Below, piece after piece: positions 16,892 through 25,470 of a stretch of DNA of 64,000 nucleotides. The DNA comes from JACCYJ01 sp038198775 (GTDB taxonomy: Bacteria > Actinomycetota > Actinomycetes > Propionibacteriales > Nocardioidaceae). Made by a program: the position numbers and the translations under genes. The stretch lies in assembly GCA_038198775.1 (NCBI GenBank), contig JBBPZV010000038.1, positions 62,001-126,000 on the forward strand, given 5' to 3'. Every line of letters starts with the position of its first letter. The first letter of the stretch is position 1. A model generated the notes under the pieces. The model did no database searches. It was not told where the DNA came from and was given only the letters and a program-made list of their open reading frames with translations.

Positions 16892-17021
16892 CAGCTTCCC
16901 GCCTGGCAGCTCCCACTGGCCCGCCAACCGGGCCGGGTACCACCTCCGGGCCGCCAGCACCCGGCCGTGGCGGATCAGCGCGGCTGCGGCCCCACCCGGC
17001 TGTTCACCGGCCCAGACGCTA
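16892..17021 (-). pseudogene. Truncated duplicate of the Nudix gene 5' end (direct repeat, copy B)
   Basis: On the minus strand the reading matches the Nudix N-terminus through GQWELPGGKL, then departs from it into ELQLPLQP. The start codon region has lost the ATG (accatcc in copy A, ccaccc in copy B). It is about 92% identical to 15591-15721. It cannot encode a working Nudix domain because the box residues after GGKL are gone. A gggaag...cttccc hairpin lies next to the break at about 16877-16900. Confidence 0.75.
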
Positions 17022-17032
17022 CCGGCAGTAGG

Positions 17033-17662
17033 TCATGTCGCCGGCGTCTGCACCAGCCGGCCCGCCCAGCGCTCGTACGCCGCGTCGAGCCCGAGCCGGC
17101 GCCCGGGGTCGGCGGCCAGCGCCGCCGCCAGCTCGAGCATCGCCTGGTTGGCAACCCGGTAGGTCCGGCCGACCCGGTTGTCCGAGCCGTACCGCTCGAT
17201 CACCCCGGCGAGCGGCAGCACCTCGGCCCACACCGACCACGGACCGAGGTCGACCCGGGACACCACCGGCGCCCGTTCGACGAGTACCGGTGCACAGCGG
17301 TAGACCGCGTCCACGCCGTCCCAGGCAGCATCGACGGCGGCGTACGCCACACCGGCTATCCGGGCGAAGCTGACCGCGCCCGCGCACACGACGCACGGCT
17401 GCAGCGTCGACAACAACCGCAGGTCCTTCGGGATGCGATCGCCCAGCGCGGCCAGCGCGTTCACCTCGGCATGCGAGTACCGGGACCCGAACAGCAGCCC
17501 CGCCGGCCCGTCCTGCTCCCCCGACCGGTTGCGGTCGGCCGTGACGATCGCATCGGCGGCGTCGACGACCACCGCCCCGACGCCGATGCTGCCGTGGCGG
17601 TACGCCTCCCACGCCTGCTCGAACGCGACCCGCCACGGCCCGGGCAAGGCGGGAGCTGCCAT
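17033..17662 (-). CDS. Cytidine/deoxycytidylate deaminase-like zinc protein
   Basis: The 209-aa protein has the zinc deaminase signature: H64-A-E66 in YSHAEVNAL (zinc His and proton-shuttle Glu) and P89-C90-x2-C93 in LQPCVVCAGA. The spacing fits the CDA/TadA/ComEB superfamily. The C-terminal about 75 residues (GPWSVWAEVLPLAGVIER, GRTYRVANQAMLELAAAL) are an extra helical part not found in TadA. It is thus not the tRNA deaminase, and the substrate is unknown. The ATG at 17662 follows a gap with no other gene; it diverges from the sdh operon. Confidence 0.8.
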   Translation of the reverse strand: MAAPALPGPWRVAFEQAWEAYRHGSIGVGAVVVDAADAIVTADRNRSGEQDGPAGLLFGSRYSHAEVNALAALGDRIPKDLRLLSTLQPCVVCAGAVSFARIAGVAYAAVDAAWDGVDAVYRCAPVLVERAPVVSRVDLGPWSVWAEVLPLAGVIERYGSDNRVGRTYRVANQAMLELAAALAADPGRRLGLDAAYERWAGRLVQTPAT

Positions 17663-17750
17663 GTTGGCACGCTAGCGAACGCCGCTCGCTCGCTCCGGGA
17701 CGTGACGCGGTTCACCCCGGCCTCGCCGCGCTGATCCGGGCCGGGCGGAG

Positions 17751-17756
17751 TAGCGT
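17751..17756 (+). promoter_or_regulatory. -10 box of a probable leaderless sdh operon promoter
   Basis: TAGCGT lies at -12 to -7 before the GTG at 17763. No Shine-Dalgarno sequence is visible. Confidence 0.5.
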
Positions 17757-17762
17757 CCTGCC

Positions 17763-18584
17763 GTGGCCTCCACCACGACGCCGTCGACCCCCGACCGGCG
17801 AGCCGGAGTCTTCGGTCCGGAGCGGGCCGACGTCGACGCCCGCACGCTGCGCCAGGACCGCTGGTGGCTGCCGCCGGCGACCACGTTCGTCGTGTTCACC
17901 GCGTTCGTCGTCTACTCGTCGTGGCGGGCGTTCTCCGGCCACAACTACTACGCGGCGCCGTACCTGTCGCCGTTCTACTCCCCCTGCCTGACCGAGGGCT
18001 GCATCGAGGGCTCCAACGAATTCGGCTCGCCGATCGGGTGGTGGGGGTTGTCACCGGCGCTGATCATCTTGATCTTCCCGCTGGGTTTCCGGCTGACCTG
18101 CTACTACTACCGCAAGGCCTACTACCGGGCCTTCTGGCAGTCACCCACCGCGTGCCTGGTCCCCGAGCCGCGCGCCGGCTACACCGGCGAGACCCGGTTC
18201 CCGCTGATCTTCCAGAACCTTCACCGCTGGTTCCTGTACGCCTCCACCGTCGTCGCGCTGATCCTCAGCTACGACGTGGTCATCTCGTTTCGAGACGCGG
18301 ACGGCAACTGGGGCCACATGGGGCTGGGTTCGCTGGTGCTGCTGGTCAACGTGGTGCTGATCTGGGGGTACACGCTGTCGTGCCACTCCTGCCGGCACAT
18401 CGTCGGCGGCCGGTTGCGGCACTTCTCCAAGCACCCGGTGCGCTATCGGGCCTGGACGCTCGTGTCGCGGCTGAACCGCAACCACCCGCAGTGGGCGTGG
18501 CTCAGCCTGTTCTCGGTGGCGCTGGCCGACTTCTACGTCTACCTGCTCGCCACCGGCGTCTTCTCCGACCCGCGGTTCTTCTAG
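17763..18584 (+). CDS. sdhC: Succinate dehydrogenase/fumarate reductase membrane anchor (cytochrome b-like subunit)
   Basis: The 273-aa protein has about five transmembrane helices (around residues 36-54, 92-112, 155-175, 188-210, 245-265). It contains several His and Cys residues near helix ends (CYYYRKAYYRAFW, LSCHSCRHIVGG, FQNLHRWF). It precedes sdhA and sdhB in one operon, which identifies it as the quinone/heme anchor of the actinobacterial Sdh1-type complex, where the subunit is long and unlike E. coli SdhC/D. The GTG start sits 7 nt after a TAGCGT box. The sdhA start follows after 15 bp with AGGAGG at 18581-18588. Confidence 0.82.
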   Translation: MASTTTPSTPDRRAGVFGPERADVDARTLRQDRWWLPPATTFVVFTAFVVYSSWRAFSGHNYYAAPYLSPFYSPCLTEGCIEGSNEFGSPIGWWGLSPALIILIFPLGFRLTCYYYRKAYYRAFWQSPTACLVPEPRAGYTGETRFPLIFQNLHRWFLYASTVVALILSYDVVISFRDADGNWGHMGLGSLVLLVNVVLIWGYTLSCHSCRHIVGGRLRHFSKHPVRYRAWTLVSRLNRNHPQWAWLSLFSVALADFYVYLLATGVFSDPRFF

Positions 18585-18599
18585 GAGGCATGCCAGCAG

Positions 18600-20402
18600 A
18601 TGACCACGCCCGAGTTGGAGACGCACGCGTACGACGTCGTCGTCATCGGGGCCGGCGGGGCGGGGCTGCGGGCCGCCATCGCCGCTCACGACGCCGGAGC
18701 GCGGACCGCGATCGTGTGCAAGTCCCTGCTCGGCAAGGCGCACACGGTGATGGCCGAGGGCGGAATCGCCGCCGCCATGGGCAACGTGTGGTCCGACGAC
18801 AACTGGCGGGTCCACTTCCGCGACACCATGCGCGGCGGCAAGATGCTGAACAACTGGCGGATGGCGCAGCTGCACGCCCAGGAGGCGCCGGACCGGGTGC
18901 TGGAGCTGGAGGAGTGGGGGGCGCTGTTCGACCGCACCGCCGACGGGCTGATCTCGCAGCGGGACTTCGGTGGTCACCGCTTCGCCCGGCTGGCCCACGT
19001 CGGCGACCGCACCGGCCTGGAGATGATCCGGACCCTGCAGCAGCGGGCGGTGGCGCTCGGCATCGACGTGTTCATGGAGTGCACGGTCACCGAGCTGCTC
19101 AAGGACGGCGCCCGGATCGCCGGCGCCTTCGGCTACTGGCGGGAGTCCGGGCGGTTCGTCGTCTTCGAGGCGCCGGCGGTGGTGCTGGCGACCGGCGGCA
19201 TCGGCAAGTCGTACCAGGTGACCAGCAACTCCTGGGAGTACACCGGCGACGGGCACGCGCTCGCGCTGCGGGCCGGCGCGTCGCTGATCAACATGGAGTT
19301 CGTCCAGTTCCATCCCACCGGCATGGTCTGGCCGCCGAGCGTGCGCGGGATCCTGGTCACCGAGTCGGTGCGCGGCGACGGCGGGGTGCTGCGCAACAGC
19401 GAGGGCAAGCGGTTCATGTTCGACTACATCCCGGAGTTCTTCAAGTCCGAGACGGCCGACTCCGAGGAGGAGGCCGACCGCTGGTACGACGACAAGACCA
19501 ACAACCGCCGGCCCCCCGAGCTGCTCCCCCGCGACGAGGTGGCCCGGGCGATCAACTCCGAGGTCAAGGCCGGGCGCGGGTCACCGCACGGCGGCATCTT
19601 CCTAGACATCGCGTCGCGGCGCGACGCCGAGTTCATCCAGCGCCGGCTGCCGTCGATGTACCACCAGTTCAAGGAGCTCGCCGACGTCGACATCACCGCC
19701 GAGGCGATGGAGATCGGGCCGACCTGTCACTACGTGATGGGCGGGGTCGAGGTGGACCCGGACAGCGGCGTCTCGATCGTGCCCGGGCTGTACGCCGCCG
19801 GCGAGGTCGCAGGGGGCATGCACGGTTCCAACCGGCTCGGCGGCAACTCGCTGAGCGACCTGCTGGTGTTCGGCCGCAGAGCCGGAGCCAGCGCTGCGGA
19901 GTTCGCCACCAAGGCCGAGCAGGGCCGCCCGCAGGTGGCCGGGCAGCTCGTCCGCGACGCCGGTGAGGCGGCCGTGGCGCCGTTCGCCCTCGACGGGGGG
20001 GAGAACCCGTACACCTTGCAACGGGAGCTGCAGCAGGCGATGCAGGAGCTGGTCGGGATCATCCGCACCGAGCCCGAGCTGGTCGAGTCGCTGCGCCGGC
20101 TGGGCGAGCTGAAGCGGCGCGCCGGCCGGCTGTCGGTCGAGGGGCACCGCCAGTACAACCCCGGTTGGCACCTGGCGCTGGACCTCGCGAACATGCTGAT
20201 CGTCAGCGAGTGCATCGCCAAGGCCGCACTGGAGCGCACCGAGTCCCGTGGCGGCCACACCCGCGAGGACTTCCCCGCCACCGACGAGTCCTGGGGCGCG
20301 GTCAACCTGGTGCTGAGCGCCAAGGACGACGAGGTATCGCTGACCCGGCAGGCCCTGCCGCGGCTGCCCGACGAGCTGCACGAGATGTTCGAGGTGACGT
20401 AG
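18600..20402 (+). CDS. sdhA: Succinate dehydrogenase/fumarate reductase flavoprotein subunit
   Basis: The 600-aa FAD subunit oxidises succinate to fumarate at the inner face of the membrane. It has the dinucleotide fold VVIGAGGAGLRAAIAAHDAG (residues about 13-32). The flavinylation His lies in GKAHTVMAEGG and the substrate loop in NMEFVQFHPTG. Catalytic Arg/His segments include SVRGDGGVLRN, HYVMGGVEVD and GSNRLGGNSLSDLLVFGRR. The sequence GNVWSDDNWRVHF and the insert after FMFDYIPEFF fit the Sdh1 type of actinobacteria. The stop is immediately followed by the sdhB GTG. Confidence 0.95.
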   Translation: MTTPELETHAYDVVVIGAGGAGLRAAIAAHDAGARTAIVCKSLLGKAHTVMAEGGIAAAMGNVWSDDNWRVHFRDTMRGGKMLNNWRMAQLHAQEAPDRVLELEEWGALFDRTADGLISQRDFGGHRFARLAHVGDRTGLEMIRTLQQRAVALGIDVFMECTVTELLKDGARIAGAFGYWRESGRFVVFEAPAVVLATGGIGKSYQVTSNSWEYTGDGHALALRAGASLINMEFVQFHPTGMVWPPSVRGILVTESVRGDGGVLRNSEGKRFMFDYIPEFFKSETADSEEEADRWYDDKTNNRRPPELLPRDEVARAINSEVKAGRGSPHGGIFLDIASRRDAEFIQRRLPSMYHQFKELADVDITAEAMEIGPTCHYVMGGVEVDPDSGVSIVPGLYAAGEVAGGMHGSNRLGGNSLSDLLVFGRRAGASAAEFATKAEQGRPQVAGQLVRDAGEAAVAPFALDGGENPYTLQRELQQAMQELVGIIRTEPELVESLRRLGELKRRAGRLSVEGHRQYNPGWHLALDLANMLIVSECIAKAALERTESRGGHTREDFPATDESWGAVNLVLSAKDDEVSLTRQALPRLPDELHEMFEVT

Positions 20403-21167
20403 GTGGGCAAACAGCTGTCGATGCGCGTCTGGCGGGGTGACCGCGAGGGCGGGAGGCTGCAGGACTTCACCGTCGAGGTGGAGGAGGGCGAGGTGGTCCT
20501 CGACGCCATCCACCGGCTGCAGGCGACCCAGGTGGGCGACCTCGCGGTGCGCTGGAACTGCAAGGCCGGCAAGTGCGGCTCGTGCTCGGCGGAGATCAAC
20601 GGCCGCTCCCGGCTGATGTGCATGACCCGGCTGTCCGACTTCGGCTCCGACGACGTCGTCACGGTCACCCCGATGCGAGCGTTCCCCGTCATCCGCGACC
20701 TCGTGACCGACGTCTCGTACAACTACGTCAAGGCCCGCGAGCTGCCGGCCTTCGCCCCGGGTCCGCCGGACGCCGACGGCAGGCGCCGGATGATGCAGGA
20801 GGACGTCGAGCGGGGCCAGGAGTTCCGCAAGTGCATCGAGTGTTTCTTGTGCCAGAACACCTGCCACGTGATCCGCGACCACGACCAGAACAAGCCGGCG
20901 TTCGCCGGGCCGCGGTTCTTCCTGCGCTACGCCGAGCTAGACATGCACCCGCTCGACACCCATGACCGGCGCCAGCTGGCTCAAGACGCCGCCGGGCTCG
21001 GGATGTGCAACATCACCAAGTGCTGTACCGAGGTTTGCCCGGAGGGCATCAAGATCACCGACAACGCGATCATCCCGATGAAGGAACGCGTCGTGGACCG
21101 CAAGTACGACCCGCTGGTGTGGCTCGGCAGCAAGATCCGGCGCCGCGACGACCGTTCCGAGCTCTGA
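20403..21167 (+). CDS. sdhB: Succinate dehydrogenase/fumarate reductase iron-sulfur subunit
   Basis: The 254-aa subunit carries electrons from FAD to quinone through three clusters. The [2Fe-2S] ligands are in WNCKAGKCGSCSAEING plus a later Cys in RLMCMT. The [4Fe-4S]/[3Fe-4S] ligands are in CIECFLCQNTCHV and CNITKCCTEVCPEGI. It follows sdhA without a gap (GTG start at 20403). The gene ends 10 bp before the convergent Rieske gene. Confidence 0.94.
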   Translation: MGKQLSMRVWRGDREGGRLQDFTVEVEEGEVVLDAIHRLQATQVGDLAVRWNCKAGKCGSCSAEINGRSRLMCMTRLSDFGSDDVVTVTPMRAFPVIRDLVTDVSYNYVKARELPAFAPGPPDADGRRRMMQEDVERGQEFRKCIECFLCQNTCHVIRDHDQNKPAFAGPRFFLRYAELDMHPLDTHDRRQLAQDAAGLGMCNITKCCTEVCPEGIKITDNAIIPMKERVVDRKYDPLVWLGSKIRRRDDRSEL

Positions 21168-21170
21168 CCC

Positions 21171-21187
21171 CGGCGCGTCAGGCGCCG
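21171..21187. terminator. Small hairpin between convergent sdhB and the Rieske gene
   Basis: cggcgc-gtcag-gcgccg is a perfect 6-bp GC stem with a 5-nt loop that covers the Rieske stop codon. It could serve both strands, but no T-tract follows. Confidence 0.35.
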
Positions 21188-22344
21188 AGGTAGCGGCGGG
21201 CCATCTTGGTGACGAACTGGTAGACGCCGTCCTCGTCCGGCGCCAGCGGACCAGGCACGTAGCTCGGCGTCTGCATCCCCCGCTGCACCGACTCACACGC
21301 CGCCCAGTCCTGCCGGTTGGTCAGGTCCCAGAAGTCCACCGCGTACGCCGGGTCGAAGCCGGGCTTGTCGAACGCGGCCGGAGGGAACGCCCACGAGCAC
21401 GAGATCCGGGTCTTGCGAGGCGCCAGCGGCGTGAGCAGGTGGCTCATGACGTAGTCGGGATGCAGGCTGATCAGCAGGTTCGGCAGCACCGCGATGTACA
21501 TCACGGTGCGCTGCTCTGCCGCGTCGAGCCGTGCCATCGCGACCCCGTTGCTGCGCCCGTCCAGCGACATCGTCTCGGCGCCCTCGCGCAGGTCCATCCA
21601 CCCCGCCACCCAGTCGCCGGTGGTCTGCAGGTTGTCCCCGCTGCGGGGCGGGCTGACCCGGCAAAGCTCGGGATGGATCGACGCGCAGTGGTAGCACTCC
21701 TGGTAGTTCTCGATCACGATCTTCCAGTTGGCGGCCACGTCGTACTCGTGGGTCTCAACCGTCCGCAGCTCTCCGGCGTCGTAGCCGGCGACGACCGGGT
21801 CCAGATCTGCGACGTGGCCGGCGAACCCGCCGGCGCTCCCGCTCGGGTCGACGAAGGCCCAGCCGTGCCAGTCGGCCACCGGGACCGGGTGCAGCGACCA
21901 TTCCCGCTTGTCGAAGTCGGCGTTGCGGTTGAGTGCCGGGGCCCCACGCAGCGACCCGTCGAAGTCGTAGGCCCAGGCGTGGTACGGGCACACGATCGCC
22001 CGCCCTTGTGAGCTCTCGCCGCACGGCAGCAGCTCGTGGCCGCGGTGGCGGCAAGCGTTCTCGAAGCCCCGCAGGACCCCCCGCTGGTCCCGGACCAGCA
22101 GCACGCTGCTGTCCCCGGCGGCGTACGTGCGCATCGCGCCCGGGTCGGCCACCTCGCTGGAGCGGCCGAGGCACGTCCATCCGGAGAAGACGTTCGCGCG
22201 CTCCCATGCCAGCACGTCCTCGTCGAGGTAGGCGGCCTTGGGTAGCATCCGGCTCAGGCCGAAGGGCCGTAGGCAGGCCTGCAGCTCGTCGGCGTCGAGG
22301 GGGGCGGTCGACCGCCCCATTGCCAGCGGACTCTGACTGACCAT
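21178..22344 (-). CDS. Rieske-type ring-hydroxylating/demethylating monooxygenase, alpha subunit
   Basis: The 388-aa oxygenase has a Rieske [2Fe-2S] site (C98-x-H100 in CRHRGHELLPC and C119-x2-H122 in CPYHAWAYDF). Its mononuclear iron site is in NYQECYHCASIHPEL. This subgroup includes choline, carnitine and stachydrine monooxygenases as well as aromatic dioxygenases. The neighbours (amine-type ABC importer, aminotransferase) favour an N-methylated amine or betaine, but this is inference. No reductase gene is in the window. The ATG at 22344 is supported by TAGGCT 6 nt upstream, giving a leaderless start inside the operator; the ATG at 22320 is an alternative. Confidence 0.87.
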   Translation of the reverse strand: MVSQSPLAMGRSTAPLDADELQACLRPFGLSRMLPKAAYLDEDVLAWERANVFSGWTCLGRSSEVADPGAMRTYAAGDSSVLLVRDQRGVLRGFENACRHRGHELLPCGESSQGRAIVCPYHAWAYDFDGSLRGAPALNRNADFDKREWSLHPVPVADWHGWAFVDPSGSAGGFAGHVADLDPVVAGYDAGELRTVETHEYDVAANWKIVIENYQECYHCASIHPELCRVSPPRSGDNLQTTGDWVAGWMDLREGAETMSLDGRSNGVAMARLDAAEQRTVMYIAVLPNLLISLHPDYVMSHLLTPLAPRKTRISCSWAFPPAAFDKPGFDPAYAVDFWDLTNRQDWAACESVQRGMQTPSYVPGPLAPDEDGVYQFVTKMARRYLGA

Positions 22345-22350
22345 ACAGTC
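22334..22350 (-). promoter_or_regulatory. TetR-type operator, site 1 (Rieske/potD divergent region)
   Basis: On the minus strand the element reads GACTG-TATGG-TCAGTCA. It follows directly on TAGGCT (minus -10, 22356-22351) and includes the Rieske start codon. It shares GACTG-N5-TCAGTCA with three other sites in this locus. Confidence 0.7.
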
Positions 22351-22414
22351 AGCCTAGGCACTCGCCCCGGTCGCCGTAAAGCCGGACGCGGTGGCGCCGG
22401 CGGGAGGAGACCCG

Positions 22415-23638
22415 ATGACCATGCACCCTCGGGAGCGGCCGGCGTACGATCGGCGCCGATTCCTGCGCAACTCGCTGCTGGTGTCGCTCGGCGGAGTGGC
22501 CGCGCCGAGCCTGCTCGGCGCCTGCGGCTCCCCGACAGTGTCGAGCAGCAGCACCGCCCTTCCGATGGCGCGGCCGGGCTCACCGGTGGAGCTGCCGCTG
22601 AAGGGGGAGCCGATCGCCGACGGCCTGCAGCCGGAGAGCGGCACGCTGAAGGTCTTCAACTATTCCGACTACGTGGCGCCGGGACTGATGAAGGCATTCG
22701 GCAAGCAGTACGGCGTCGACGTCCAGGTCACGACGTTCACCACGATGGACGAGGCGGTCGCCAAGCTGCGTACCGGTCAGTCCGACTTCGACGTCTTCTT
22801 CCCCACCCCGGACATCTTGGCCAAGGTAGCCGTCGGCGGCTTGCTGCAGCCGGTCAACCACAGCTACCTGCCCAACCTCGGCAACGCGTGGACGCAGCTG
22901 CAAAACCCCTTCTACGACAGGGGCGCCCGATACACCGTGCCCTACAACGTCTACTCGACCGGGATCGGCTACCGCGCCGACGAGGTGCAGTCGCTTCCGC
23001 CCAACGGCTACGACATCTTATGGGACCCGAAGTACGCCGGGCAGGTGCACATCCTCGACGACGGGCGCGAGGCCATCGGGATGTCGTTGCTGCGCAACGG
23101 GGTCACCGACGTCAACACCGAGGACCAGGACAAGATCCGCGCCGCCGGCGACCAGCTGGACAAGCTGGTCCCGCTGGTCCACGTCAAGGTCGACATCAAC
23201 GGCTACACCGAGGTGGCCGAGAACCGCGCCACCGTGCACCAGTGCTGGTCGGGCGACATGATCAGCGCTCAGTACTACCTGCCCAAGGGTGTCTCGACCG
23301 ACGTGCTCGGCTACTGGCGCCCGGACACCAACGCCGCCATCGGCAACGACACGATCGCCGTGGCCGCCGCGGCTCAGCACCCGGTGCTGGCGCACCACTT
23401 CCTCAACTTCATGCTCGACAACGACAACGCTTTGCGCAACTTCGGTTGGGTCGGCTATCAGCCGGCACTCAGCCGGTTCACGCCCGACTTCCTGCTGGCC
23501 AAGCAGTACGTACCAGCCAACCTGAAGAGCGCGGTCGTCACCATGGCCGACTACGACGCCGGCGTCCAGCTGCTCCAGCTCAGCTCCACCGGCCGGGTGC
23601 TCTGGGACGACACCTGGGCCACGTTCAAGTCCGGGTGA
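22415..23638 (+). CDS. potD: Polyamine/amine ABC transporter, substrate-binding lipoprotein
   Basis: The 407-aa solute-binding protein starts with a twin-arginine region (YDRRRFLRNS) and a hydrophobic stretch ending in the lipobox LLGAC (Cys37), so it should be Tat-exported and lipid-anchored. The mature part has PotD/PotF family text: LKVFNYSDYVAPGLMKAFGKQ, TGQSDFDVFFPT, YNVYSTGIGYRADEV and WSGDMISAQYY. The family binds spermidine, putrescine or related amines. AGGAG lies 7 nt before the ATG. It opens a three-gene potDBC unit, divergent from the Rieske gene, and its stop overlaps the next start. Confidence 0.88.
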   Translation: MTMHPRERPAYDRRRFLRNSLLVSLGGVAAPSLLGACGSPTVSSSSTALPMARPGSPVELPLKGEPIADGLQPESGTLKVFNYSDYVAPGLMKAFGKQYGVDVQVTTFTTMDEAVAKLRTGQSDFDVFFPTPDILAKVAVGGLLQPVNHSYLPNLGNAWTQLQNPFYDRGARYTVPYNVYSTGIGYRADEVQSLPPNGYDILWDPKYAGQVHILDDGREAIGMSLLRNGVTDVNTEDQDKIRAAGDQLDKLVPLVHVKVDINGYTEVAENRATVHQCWSGDMISAQYYLPKGVSTDVLGYWRPDTNAAIGNDTIAVAAAAQHPVLAHHFLNFMLDNDNALRNFGWVGYQPALSRFTPDFLLAKQYVPANLKSAVVTMADYDAGVQLLQLSSTGRVLWDDTWATFKSG

Positions 23639-24555
23639 GGGGTCCGCGGGTGGGACGCGCATCCGGCGACCGCCGGGCCGAACGGCTGTGGCCGGCGCTG
23701 GCGCTGCCGGGCACCGGCTGGCTGGTGCTGCTGTTCGTGGTGCCGTTCTATGCGATCGCGGCGGTCGCCTTCGGGGTCATCGACCCGCTGTTCGGTTCGC
23801 CGATCCCGGTGTGGAACCCGCTGCAGTGGCAGTTCGGCAGCTTCACCGAGGTGGTGCAGCGAGCCCTCACCGGCGACCTGCAGCCGGTCTTCGTCCGCAC
23901 GTTCGGCTACGTCGCCGCGGCGCTGGCGATCTGCATCCTGGTCGGCTACCCGGTCGCGTACTACATCGCCCGGCTCGCCGGCCGCCGCCGCGGTCTGCTG
24001 CTGCTATTGATCCTCGCGCCCTGGTGGATCAACTACCTGACCCGGATGCTCGCCTGGATCAACCTGCTCGAGCCGGACGGCTACGTGAACCGCTTCCTGC
24101 AGGCGGTTCATCTGGTCGCGCGCCCCGTCGACTGGCTTTCCGGCAACCCGTACACGGTGGTGATCGCGCTGGCGTACGGCTACCTGCCGTTCTTCATCGT
24201 GCCGCTGTACGCCACGTTGGACCGCATCGACGGGCAGCTGCTGGAGGCGTCTCGTGACCTCGGCATCGGGACCAGAGGCACGTTCTGGCACGTCACGCTG
24301 CCGCTGTCGCGCCAGGGGCTGCTGACCGCGTCGGCGATCACCGTGCTGCCGATGTTCGGCGACTACTACACGAACACGCTGGTCTCGGGGTCTCCGACGA
24401 CGACGATGGTAGGCAACCAGATCGAGTTCTACCTGCTTGCGAGCCAGCAGAAGGCCGTCGGAGCCTCGCTGGTCCTGTTGCTGTCGCTGCTGCTGATGGC
24501 GCTGATGGCCTACTACCTGGTGGCCACCCAGCGGGCCAGCCGGGAGCTGGCGTGA
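23635..24555 (+). CDS. potB: ABC transporter permease, PotB-like
   Basis: The 306-aa inner-membrane permease has about six helices and the EAA loop EASRDLGIGTRGTFWHVTLP, which docks to the ATPase. The first helix is LPGTGWLVLLFVVPFYAIAAV; NYLTRMLAWINLL is typical of PotB. I took the GTG at 23635, which overlaps the potD stop (GTGA); a GTG at 23650 is also possible. The stop overlaps potC by 4 bp. Confidence 0.88.
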   Translation: MRGPRVGRASGDRRAERLWPALALPGTGWLVLLFVVPFYAIAAVAFGVIDPLFGSPIPVWNPLQWQFGSFTEVVQRALTGDLQPVFVRTFGYVAAALAICILVGYPVAYYIARLAGRRRGLLLLLILAPWWINYLTRMLAWINLLEPDGYVNRFLQAVHLVARPVDWLSGNPYTVVIALAYGYLPFFIVPLYATLDRIDGQLLEASRDLGIGTRGTFWHVTLPLSRQGLLTASAITVLPMFGDYYTNTLVSGSPTTTMVGNQIEFYLLASQQKAVGASLVLLLSLLLMALMAYYLVATQRASRELA

Positions 24556-25466
24556 CCACCGTCGTCGCGCCGCCGGCGGAGACCGCGGCCGCGGCACCCC
24601 GCCCCCAGCGCAGGCGGCGGTGGCGGCGGCCGCGGGCACCCGTGCTCGCGACACTGACCTGGCTCTACGTCGCCTGGTCCCTGCTCCCGGTGCTGATCGC
24701 GGTGCAGTTCTCGTTCAACGACGGCCGGAGCCGCACCGCGTGGCAGGGCGCGTCGTTCCGCTGGTACTGGGGGGACCCGTTCTCCTCGGTCGCCCACGAC
24801 CCGACGCTGAGCCTGGCGTTGACCAACAGCCTGCGGCTCGGCGTCCTCACCCTGCTGATCTCGACCCCGATCGGCGCCGCGCTCGCAGTCGGGCTGACCC
24901 GTTGGCGGGGCCGGGCCAGCCGGGCGTCGAATTCGCTGATGCTGCTGCCGCTCGCGACGCCGGAGATCGTGATGGGGTCCGCGCTCTTCCTCGTGTTCAC
25001 CAACCTCTACACCGCGGTGCCGCTGGGCCGGACCGCTCAGCTGCTCGGCCACGTGACGTTCTCGATCTCCTACGTCGTGGTCATCGTGCGCGCCAGGCTG
25101 CTGTCGATCGGCTCGGAGTACGAGACCGCCGCACGCGACCTCGGGGCCTCGCCGATCCAGGCGATCCGCACCGTGCTGATCCCACTGCTCGGGCCGTCGG
25201 TGTTCGCCGCCGCCATGATCGTCTTCGCCTCGTCGATGGACGACTTCGTCGTCAGCTCGTTCCTGTCCGCCGACGCCTCGTCGGTGACGGTGCCGATCAA
25301 GCTCTACAGCGGCGTACGCACCTCGCCCACGCCGGCGCTCAACGCCCTGGCCACGCTGCTGCTGCTCGGGTCGGTGCTGGCGGTCGCGCTGGCGTGGCTG
25401 GTGATGCGCCGGCTGCGTCGTCGCGACGGACAGGGCATCGACGAGCTGGCCGTGCTCGACGTGTGA
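24552..25466 (+). CDS. potC: ABC transporter permease, PotC-like
   Basis: The 304-aa permease has an Arg-rich N-terminus, about six helices and the EAA loop TAARDLGASPIQAIRTVLIP. VQFSFNDGRS after helix 1 and SMDDFVVSSFLS are hallmarks of the PotC/YdcV branch. The start GTG overlaps potB by 4 bp. The matching ATPase is encoded convergently, 5 bp downstream. Confidence 0.88.
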   Translation: MTTVVAPPAETAAAAPRPQRRRRWRRPRAPVLATLTWLYVAWSLLPVLIAVQFSFNDGRSRTAWQGASFRWYWGDPFSSVAHDPTLSLALTNSLRLGVLTLLISTPIGAALAVGLTRWRGRASRASNSLMLLPLATPEIVMGSALFLVFTNLYTAVPLGRTAQLLGHVTFSISYVVVIVRARLLSIGSEYETAARDLGASPIQAIRTVLIPLLGPSVFAAAMIVFASSMDDFVVSSFLSADASSVTVPIKLYSGVRTSPTPALNALATLLLLGSVLAVALAWLVMRRLRRRDGQGIDELAVLDV

Positions 25467-25470
25467 GCGT

